From the NCBI GenBank assembly GCA_964579575.1, contig CAZOGL010000031.1, forward strand, positions 1 through 18,590: a DNA stretch of 18,590 bases, written 5' to 3'. This document shows positions 6,329 to 14,900 of the stretch, one piece after another. The stretch's first letter is position 1, and each line of letters starts with the position of its first letter. The notes beneath the pieces were generated by a model. That model saw nothing but the letters and a program-made list of their open reading frames with translations. It did no database searches and was not told the origin of the DNA. The position numbers were made by a program, and so were the translations under genes. Source of the stretch: CAVEFW01 sp964579575 (GTDB lineage Bacteria; Actinomycetota; Coriobacteriia; Coriobacteriales; Eggerthellaceae).

Positions 6329-7594
6329 CTATTCCCAACCCCTTAGGTTCTTGGAAACTATGAACAGGAACAGCGGCAGCGCCAGCACAGCAACGGCCGA
6401 GCCGATGGCTATGCCGTTGCCCACGAACGGGATAAGGTCCACGATGTCGCGGCACACCAGAAGCAGGATGGTGCCGATGCATATGTTGCCCGCAAGTTGC
6501 TTGCGGAACTCCACCCCGAACCAGCTGCGCGAAAGGAACGGCACGATGAGCGAGACCATGGCAACGGCGCCGATATGTATCTGCGCCGCCAAGATCATGA
6601 TGGCGCCGCACGCCAGCGCCAGCGCGCGCAGGCGCGAAGGGTCGATACCCATAAGGCGCACTTCCTGCTCGTCGAACGAAAGAGCGTTCAGCTTGAAGCG
6701 CGCGCGCCACACCGGCGCCAGCGAGAGCACCGTTGCCGCGATAAGGAACACCCAGCTTATGGGTGTGGCGTCCACGGTGAGCATCTGCGAGAGCTCGTAG
6801 ACCATGTTGTATTCGTTGGGGTCCATGACGTACAGGGTGACGTAGCTCACCACGAAGCCAAGAAACTGCGAGAGGATGGAGCCCACCAGCAGCATGGTAA
6901 CGATGTCGAACGGCCTGCCCGGGCCGGATAGCTTGCGCCCCAGCAGGATGACGAACAGCAGGATGGCGCCGCCCAGCAGGTAGCACAGCGCATAGCGTTC
7001 CACCAGCATGCCGGAGGCCTGGGCGTTGTACACGTACACCAGCACCATAATGCCAAGCGAAACACCGCTGCCCACGCCCAGCATGCCCGGGCCTGCGATG
7101 GGGTTGCGGAACACCGCCTGGTACAGCGCGCCTGAAACGGAGAGCAGCACCGCGCAGATGAGCGTGATGCCGATGACGCCGGCGCGCTCGATGACCGCGT
7201 AGTAGCCGTGGGCGTTCTCGTTTATCCAATTGGCGGAATGCTCGGGGAACAGGTGCGTTGCCCGGGCCAACACGTCGTAAAGGTTGCACCACAGGGCATT
7301 GGCCACCTGCGCGGGGTTCAGCACCTCGTAGCCCGTGACATATGCGTAGTACTGGCCCTGCGCGCCCATTATCCCTAAGGAAACGAACGAGAGCACAGCA
7401 AGCACCACCAGGCTCAGCAACACCTTGCGGCGAAGCACACCGCGCTCGGCGGCCAGCAGCTTGTTGGTTTCGGCCAAACTCATGCGCCCGGAAGCGCCGG
7501 TGGCCGTCGCCGTGCGCGCACGGCGCACCCCGAAACGCGCAATCTGGGCGGCAGTGGTGCCGCTGCCGCGCATGTTCTGCTTATCGGAAGCCAC
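6329..7594 (-). CDS. FecCD/BtuC-family ABC permease (second permease gene)
   Basis: A 421-aa multi-spanning protein. The first helix is at about 57-78. The family signature lies at 154-177 (SGALYQAVFRNPIAGPGMLG onward, matching G-A-x-x-Q-x-x-F-R-N-P-L-A-x-P-x-x-L-G). The cytoplasmic coupling loop is around FDEQEVRLMGIDPSRLR, followed by the late IHIGAVAMVSLIVPFLSR helix. It should pair with the neighbouring permease to form the import channel. The chosen start is GTG at 7594, overlapping the upstream gene by 14 nt, with GGGGG about 9 nt upstream. An ATG at 7573 (residue 8) is an alternative. Compared with typical family members (about 330-350 aa) it has an extra basic, Ser/Thr/Ala-rich N-terminal tail of about 55 residues and a longer first external loop. 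Confidence 0.94.
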   Translation of the reverse strand: MASDKQNMRGSGTTAAQIARFGVRRARTATATGASGRMSLAETNKLLAAERGVLRRKVLLSLVVLAVLSFVSLGIMGAQGQYYAYVTGYEVLNPAQVANALWCNLYDVLARATHLFPEHSANWINENAHGYYAVIERAGVIGITLICAVLLSVSGALYQAVFRNPIAGPGMLGVGSGVSLGIMVLVYVYNAQASGMLVERYALCYLLGGAILLFVILLGRKLSGPGRPFDIVTMLLVGSILSQFLGFVVSYVTLYVMDPNEYNMVYELSQMLTVDATPISWVFLIAATVLSLAPVWRARFKLNALSFDEQEVRLMGIDPSRLRALALACGAIMILAAQIHIGAVAMVSLIVPFLSRSWFGVEFRKQLAGNICIGTILLLVCRDIVDLIPFVGNGIAIGSAVAVLALPLFLFIVSKNLRGWE

Positions 7595-8864
7595 CTAAGC
7601 TCGCCCCCTTGCCGCGAATGGCGGTTACCAGGAACACCACGGCACCGCCCATGGAAATGAACATGCCCACCATCTGGTCCAAGTCTGAATACACGAAGTC
7701 CACCAGCGTGTAGGCGCCCAGCACGAAGATAGCGCCCAGCACCGTGGAAGCAGGGAGCAGATACTTGAAGTTGGGCCCCACCATGCGCCGCGCCAAGTGC
7801 GGCACCAAAAAGCCCACGAAGCCCACCACGCCGCAGAACGAAACCACGATGGCGGTGAGCAGCGTGCACAGCGCCACAACCGCGAAGCGCACGCGCTTGG
7901 TGTCCACGCCCAAGGTGCGCTGCTCGGCCTCGTCGAGCGAGAGCATCATCATCTTCTGGCGCAGGGCCATCACCACAGCGAAGGTGATTCCCAGGGGAAC
8001 GAGCAGCGCCACGATGTCGAACAGGGTGAACACGCGCCAGAAGCTGGCAACCTGCAGGTTCTGCAGCAACTCGGCAATACGGCCGTACGGGTCGGTTTCG
8101 GTGTAGTAGTACGTGATGGCGCTGCTGATGGCGCCCAGGACGCCGGCGATCATCTGGCCGGAGATGATGAGCACGATGGCGCTGGTGCCGCCGTTGGAAA
8201 GCTTCACCACCAGCAGCACCAGGCCAACCACCACCAAGCACCCGCAGAACGAGACAAGGGCCGGCCCGTAGGTTTCGGTAAGGAAGCCGAACATGCCGCC
8301 CTTCGACTGGACAACCTCTTCGGACCAGTTGCCGGCCATCCAGCTGTTCAGCGTCAAATCGCCGCCGAACAGCACCACCCACATCATGGTGCCGAAGCTG
8401 GCGCCAGTCATAACGCCCAACGTGGAAGGGGAAACGAGCGCATTCTTGAACGCGCCCTGGTAGATGGCGCCCGTAAGCGCCAAGCCGGCACCCGCAAGGC
8501 ACACAACGATGCGCTTGAACAGCTCCGTGGTGTAGTCCTTCGCAACGAAATCTCCGTTGCCCGAGAAGATGGCGACCAGAGCCGTGACGTTGCTCTGTAT
8601 CTGCCCCACGAACTCCGAGAACGTGTAGGTGTGGTCCTGGATAAGCGCAATGCCGAAGATAGCATCACCCACGTTCGAGGGAAGCAGATAGGAGACGAAG
8701 TACAGCACCGCCAGGCAAACTCCCATAACGAAAACCACCTGGGCACGCGGGTCTACCTTGTGCCCCCGGTCGATGTCTTCGGCATAGGCATTCGATTCCT
8801 CGTCGAACTCGAAAAGCGAGCCGTCGAGCTCGGTATCGTTGTTGTCTCGCTTCAAGAAAGCCAT
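7581..8864 (-). CDS. FecCD/BtuC-family ABC permease (first permease gene)
   Basis: A 427-aa multi-spanning protein. An acidic, hydrophilic N-terminus (about 1-40) precedes helix 1 (about 42-62). The family signature is at 131-151 (TGAIYQGAFKNALVSPSTLG and following), the coupling loop is LSLDEAEQRTLGVDTKRVR, and the conserved second-half block is CGVVGFVGFLVPHLARRMVG. It is a partner of the next permease and the ATPase. The basic tail of the other permease and the acidic tail of this one are complementary in charge, which may or may not matter. The ATG at 8864 has AAAGGA 5-6 nt upstream. The first extracytoplasmic loop (about 62-110) is longer than usual. There is no substrate-binding protein gene beside it; the upstream neighbour is the giant surface protein gene, 112 nt away. 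Confidence 0.95.
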   Translation of the reverse strand: MAFLKRDNNDTELDGSLFEFDEESNAYAEDIDRGHKVDPRAQVVFVMGVCLAVLYFVSYLLPSNVGDAIFGIALIQDHTYTFSEFVGQIQSNVTALVAIFSGNGDFVAKDYTTELFKRIVVCLAGAGLALTGAIYQGAFKNALVSPSTLGVMTGASFGTMMWVVLFGGDLTLNSWMAGNWSEEVVQSKGGMFGFLTETYGPALVSFCGCLVVVGLVLLVVKLSNGGTSAIVLIISGQMIAGVLGAISSAITYYYTETDPYGRIAELLQNLQVASFWRVFTLFDIVALLVPLGITFAVVMALRQKMMMLSLDEAEQRTLGVDTKRVRFAVVALCTLLTAIVVSFCGVVGFVGFLVPHLARRMVGPNFKYLLPASTVLGAIFVLGAYTLVDFVYSDLDQMVGMFISMGGAVVFLVTAIRGKGASLGGFR

Positions 8865-8890
8865 AACGTCCTTTGTGTAGATTCCGCCAA

Positions 8891-8923
8891 GGAAGGGCGC
8901 CGCACCTACTGCAGCGCCCTTCC
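8891..8923 (-). other. Perfect 10-bp hairpin upstream of the permease operon
   Basis: GGAAGGGCGC (8891-8900) pairs perfectly with GCGCCCTTCC (8914-8923) around a 13-nt loop. It lies between the giant gene and the first permease gene and is the second hairpin met by minus-strand transcription. No U-tract follows, so it is more likely an mRNA-stabilising, processing or attenuating element than a full terminator. Confidence 0.6.
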
Positions 8924-8929
8924 CGGCTG

Positions 8930-8952
8930 CCCGCCCGCGCGAAGCGGGCGGG
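8930..8952 (-). other. Perfect 9-bp GC-only hairpin after the giant gene
   Basis: CCCGCCCGC (8930-8938) pairs with GCGGGCGGG (8944-8952) around a 5-nt loop, 25 nt past the giant gene's stop codon. With the neighbouring hairpin it forms a double stem in the 112-nt gap. No T-run follows on the minus strand. Confidence 0.6.
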
Positions 8953-8976
8953 ATCCTTAGGAGAAAGAATGGTTGG

Positions 8977-11900
8977 TTAGAACTGGAAGGTGTTCACGTC
9001 TTCTTGCGAATCCGCCTCGCCCTCAGTTTCATCGAGCCCCTCTTCGGAGCCGTTGTTGCGGCGGCGCAGCAGCCACCACACCAGGCCGGCAACCGCGACA
9101 AGCAGCACCAGCAGGCCAAGCACCACCCATGGCAGGTAATCGTGCAGGACCTTGAACACATCGGCGGCGTTGTCGGCATCGGAGCCGTAGGCGGAAGAGC
9201 CCAAACCGAAAGAGCTGGAGCTCAAGCCGGAAACGCTGGAAACATCGTCCATCGTGGCGGTAAGGGTGAGCTTCTTGCCATTGCGGTCTATCGTGAACTC
9301 AACCGTGTCGCCGGCCTTGACGTCGGCCAAAACCGACTCAAGCTCCTCTGCCGAGGAAACCTGGGTGCCGTTCACGGACGTGATGACGTCGCCCACCTCG
9401 AGGCCCGCCTTCTGGGCGGCGTCGCCGTCGGTGACCTCGCTCACATACACGCCGGAAGTGGCGATAAGGCTCTTCTGGGACACCAGGTCGCTGGTAACGG
9501 TTTCGTACTTGGCGCCCAGCATCTGTTCTACCGTGCTGCCCAGGCTGGTAAGGCCCGAAGCGGTAGAGCCGGTAAGGCCAGAGCCGGAAGAGCTGCTAAG
9601 GCCGGAGCCGCTGCTGCTGCTCAAGCCCGAGCCAGAGCCCGAAGCGGTAGAGCCGGTAAGGCCAGAGCCGGAACCGGACGAAGAGCCCGAGGAAGTTGAG
9701 CTGCCAGAGGAAGCCGTCTTGGTGCTTACCGAGGCCATGGCGCTGATGCCCTCGTTGCATGCGCTGTTGGCATCGTTTGCCGTGGCGGCGTTGTTGATGT
9801 TCTCCTTGGCGGCCTTATAGGCAGCCTCCAGCTCGCTCCAGTTGGCATCGGTGTAGTTGCTCTTGTTGTAGCCGCTGAACTCATCAGCCAGCTTTTCGAG
9901 AGCATACGCCTTGGCGTTCTGCAGCGTGGAGCGCGTGGGCACTGCCAGGAGGTTCGCAACTGCTTCGTTGGCCGCAGCGAGTGCAGCGTCTTCGTCGGCA
10001 GCAGCCTTGATGGCCTTCTCACCGCTCTCGTACGCCTGCTTCAGCTTGGCGAAGTCGTCGTCGGTGTAGTTGTCCTGAATGCCGTCTTCCTCGTTGTCGC
10101 CACCCAGCTTGTTCCAGTACTCCTTCAACTTGGAGAGGTAGGTGTCCTGGGCCTTTTCAAGGCTGGTCTTCTCGGCGCACACCATCAGGTTGCCACCGAA
10201 CATGGAATCGCCGTAGCTGGCGATGCTGAACTTCAGAACCTTGCCGCCCTGGCCGTCGTCCGTAACGGAGATCTTATCTGCCTGTGCGGAATCGGAGGTG
10301 CTCAAGCCGCCGAAGGTGCCGTTTTCCTGGATCCAGTACACCTGGAAGTTGCGGTCGGCGTCCTCGGAGGCAACCGGGATGGAAATGCTCAGGTTGCCGA
10401 AGCTGCCGTTAACCTGCGTGGTGCTGGATTCGGAGCCCGTGCTGTAGCCCAAGCTCACCGTGTAGTTGCCACGGTTCAGCAAGCCGGTGGCCTTGGAGCT
10501 GAGGTTCTTGTCGATGGAGTCGGCCTTAACGACCTTCGCCACCACTTCCTGGGCTCCGATGGCGCCCTGCGTTGCCACATAGGCGTTAGCCGCATTGATG
10601 GATGCGCCTTCGCCCTGCGTAGCATTGACAGAGATGTCCTTGTACACCGCATACAGATCGGTATTGCCCGAAACCTTGTCCTTAGAGAGGTCGAAGCCGG
10701 GCTCGGTAGCGCCTTCAGCAGTAGCCCAGCCGGCAAGGTACTTGCCGTAAACCGCAGCATTCTCGTAGCTGAAGTCGCTGGGAAGCACCACGGTGCCGTC
10801 ATCGTAGGCCTTTGCGGTAAGCGTCTTGGCTTCGCCCAGATACTGATAATGCATGGTTACCTGATACGAGGACTTCTCACCATAGATGGCGTAGAAAGTT
10901 ACCTGGGTGGTGTCCGCGGTAAGCGAGGTGCCCAGAAGCTCCTGCAACGAAGCGGAGGCGTTCATGCCGGAAGTAGCGCCGGGCTGCGTGCTCCAACCCT
11001 TGAACTCCTGGTTGGCATCGGCAGCCCGCGGGCTCTCGATCGCAAGATCGTCAAGGCTTTTGGAAACCTCTACGCCCTTAAGCTCTTTATGGGTGTCGCT
11101 GCCGTTCATGAAGGTGACGTTCACCTTCTGTTCGGACTCTTCGTACACAGCGTAGTAGGTTGCGTCGCCGGTCACCTTCGGCAGGTTGCCATCTTCCCAG
11201 ATGGGCTCCTTGTCGGTTTCGCGCACCGACCAGCCCTTGAAGGTGTAGGCTTGGCCGTCCTGTACGAAGCTCTTCGGCAAGTCCTTCACAAGGCTGGAAG
11301 GCTCGATGCCGTAATCAGCGCTAACCTTGTATTCGCTCCTAGTGGTGTAGTACTTACCGTCGGCGCCCTTCTGGTACAGCTTGAACGTGATAAAGCTTTG
11401 AGCGGCAGTGGTATCGAACCAGGCAGTGTACATAACGGTACCGCCCGCCTCAGCGCCCTTCAGCACAGCATCTGCCGTATAGTCGGCCTTCTGCCCTTCG
11501 GGCACGGTAAGGCTGTCGCTGGAGCCGGAATGCCAACCGTTGAACACAAGGGTGCCCACACCTTCTGGCTTTACCTGTTCCAGGATACGGCCAGAAGGAT
11601 AGTTGAGCTTATTGGTGTTATCGCTGTAGCCGCTGTTTTCCTTCCACGAAGGAGCAGTGCCAGCGTTCACAGCTTGGGCAAACACGATGTTGCCGACCTT
11701 GAACTTGGCAAGGTACTGGCCGCTTTCCACCGTAACGTACGTGGCAGTGAAGGTGGCATTGCCGGAAAGCTCAACGTTGCGCATAGCGCCATCGTCCAAA
11801 GAGCCACCGCACATGTCGTTGTAGCCATTGATGCCTACAACCTTCCACCCAACGAAGACGTACTTCTTGCCGTCATTCTCGTAGGTCTGCGCGAAGCTCA

Positions 11901-14900
11901 GGTCAAGAGCATTCTCGTCGATTGCCTGCTTTACGGTTTTCCCTGTATCGATGGTTACCGAAGCGGTGCCCGTTTCGTTGACCAGACCACCAGTTGAAGA
12001 GTGCAAATTGGCAAAGCTGGCCGTTGCCTGATAGTGGGCCGCGGAATACACGGGGTAGTACGTGATGGTCTGCTCGGCTACCCCACCGGAAGCGAACTGC
12101 ATAGTGGCGCTCTCGGCAGGAATGGAAGCCTCGGTGGCGTCCTTTTCGGTAGACCAGCCAAGGAAGGTGTACACGTACACGCCATCGCGGTCGCGGAAAA
12201 GCTTGTTGGCATCGGGCAGCGCAACGGTAGTACCGTCGGTTACCTCTGCCATCTCGCTTACCACATTGCCGTAAGCATCCACGAACTGAACCGTGTAGGA
12301 GCCGCCCCAAACAAGCGAGCCATCGGTTGCAGCAACAGAGCCGTACGTACCAGTGGCATCCTCGAACATACCGGCCACGCCAGAAAGCGAAGCACCTTCG
12401 GTAGCGGCCTTGGCAAAGGCAGTGCCCTTCTCGTTCTTGCCATTGATGGCAAGAACACTGATAGCATCTGCCCCTTCCTTCAAGCTGAAGGAAGAACCGC
12501 ACGTCACCGAATCGGCAATGATATCCGCAGAAGCGCAGTTCACCTCTTCGCTGACAGCACCCTTGAACGCAGAGGATGAGGAAATATCAACCGCGCCATC
12601 CAGAATGAAGTTCTGCTTGCTATAGGTGGTTTTAAGCGCAGCGGCCTGGGGGGCAACGTCCACGATAAGCGGGTTCCGGCTGTTCGGATACAAGGAAGTG
12701 TTTTGGTCGGTTGTACCCCTATATGCACCCGTCGCGTTGGAAACAGCTGAAAGCTTTGCACCGTTTACGTTCCACGTTGCAGAATCGCCCGCCACCACAG
12801 CATAGGCGTTGCCCTTCTTGCTTGCCGCAGAAACGGTGCCGTAGATATCAACCGTGCCGCCAGCCAAAGCATACGAAGGACTGGAAGAAGCGGAGCTAAC
12901 GCCCACTGCTTCAGGGGCAACCTGGTAAGTTCCCCTTACATAGATGGTTGCGGGTTTTACTTCGTCCCTTTTACCAGTTGGCTTTGAAACTTTTTCGGAA
13001 ACTACCCAGTACTTAGCATTACCCACCGTAAGCGGAGAGGCATAGTACACACCACTAGCAGCATCGTACTTTGCGCTGCTGTAGAACTCATTCCAAATGC
13101 TGTTGTACAGATCGGAGTTTTCATCCAAATTCAGCTCGCGCAAAGCAGCACCCTGCGCATCCTGGTCAGTGGAGGTGGAAACACTGCCAGCCGTTAGCAG
13201 CTCAGAATCGTTGCTGACGTTCACCGAAGAATGGGGATCGATGCTCAATGTTGAGCCGGAAGCAGAAGTGCTGGCGGGCATGCTGATGCCATACGCCAGC
13301 GTTGCGCCAGTGTTTCCACCGGCGACAACAGCCGCCCCCTGTGATTCCACAGTTAGGTTTGCGCCGTTCTGAAGGGAAACGCCTTGCCACGAAGTGCCAC
13401 CGGCACCAATGCCCGCGATAGTGCCCTGTATGCCACCATACACGTAGTTCACTTTGCCGCTGTACTGAACGGCGACTTTCACGCCATCAAGCACCAGGCT
13501 GGCACCTTCATCGACCCTGAAACCCTTGGCAGTGCACTTAAGGTTAAGCGCACCATTGCCTACGGAATCCTTGACAGTAAGCCCCGTATTGGAAGCAACA
13601 ACTATAGCGTTGGTCAAATCCGACCCGGCAACCATAAGGCTGTGTCCAGCCAAATCAAGTGCGATGGATCGACTCACACCTACACTGCCGTTTGAAAGAT
13701 CCAGCGCAGACTTGACCGAAAGGTCTTTTGCCAACTCAACGGTGCTCCCATCAGCAGCTTCTTCGATAGCCTTGTTAAGGGTGTAGTACTCCGTGGTGCC
13801 GATCTTGGCCACCACATCGCGGTCCAGCTCCAACACATTGTCCGAGGCGCGAAGCCTAAGATCCCAGCTCTCACCATCGAGCCAAGCAGAGAATGCACCT
13901 TTTTCGCTCGCGCTGAAAATCTTGCTATCGCCGGCAGGTCGCTGGGCGAAATCGCCTGCATACCCAGAAGCCAGCTTGACGCTTATGGTACCCGATGCTT
14001 TAAAGGAGCTTGCCACCAGAAGCGGCGAGCAAAGACCGACGATGTCGGCATCCGTTGCCGTAGAAGCGAACGAGGTGTTTCCATCCAACATCAAAGAGGG
14101 AGCAGCGCTACCCTGAGCGGAAAGAGCAACAGCACCTTCCGATTTGGGCTGGAAAGCCCCAGCAACGGATTCTTCAACGAAGGAACAGCCGGTCATTTCA
14201 AGCTTCTTTGAGCTGGTTGCCATAACGGCCGCACCGTAATTTGCAGAGCTAGAGCAATCACCGATACTGGCTTGGAATGACGAATTCGAAGCCTCAAACG
14301 TTCCTGGCCCATATGCGTAAAGCGCGGCTACACCGGAATTCTTGAAAGAACCCTCGCTATAAGCAGTTGCTGACGACTGATTAAAACTTGCTGAAGCGTT
14401 ATTGCCCAGATACACGCCATTTGCAGTTGCCCCGGAGGAAGCAGCTTCCACCGATACGCCAGTTGCACTTACCTTGACATTATTTCCAAGCGCATAGATA
14501 CCGAACGCATCTTTTCCACTCTTCGATATCGATTTAACGGAAACGTCCGAGAGCTCCGACCCCATTAGGCTAAGAGGGCTGCCCAGATTAAGCGTGCCGC
14601 CGGTTACCATAATCGCATAACACGGCAAAGCCTCTTCTGCTTCGACATCGACCTTGATCGTAGGCGAAACCGTCAAAGTGCCGGTTCCGGTCTTCGAAAT
14701 AGCTGTAACCGTTTTCCCGTTCGAGGAACCAGAGAGGGTCTGACCTCCTTCCGCGGAAGAAGTAAGGACGACCTTTGCCTTGGAAGAGCATATGAACTCG
14801 CTAACGGCAGCCCCGTTCAAATCAACGGAATAAGAGAGGTTCCCTGGATTGGAATTCTTGCTCTCTTCGTCGGTCTGGGTAAACGAAACTACCGATCCTT

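Noticed and set aside
5853..7292. A 479-codon minus-strand frame across the ATPase/permease junction
   Set aside because: It overlaps two well-supported transporter genes in another frame and has an Arg/Pro/His-rich shadow composition.
8891..8952. A classical rho-independent terminator ending the giant gene
   Set aside because: The stems are strong, but no run of T follows either one on the minus strand.
8977..9100. A sortase anchor at the C-terminus of the giant protein
   Set aside because: No LPXTG-like motif precedes the last helix. The tail after the helix is about 29 residues and acidic, fitting a plain transmembrane anchor.
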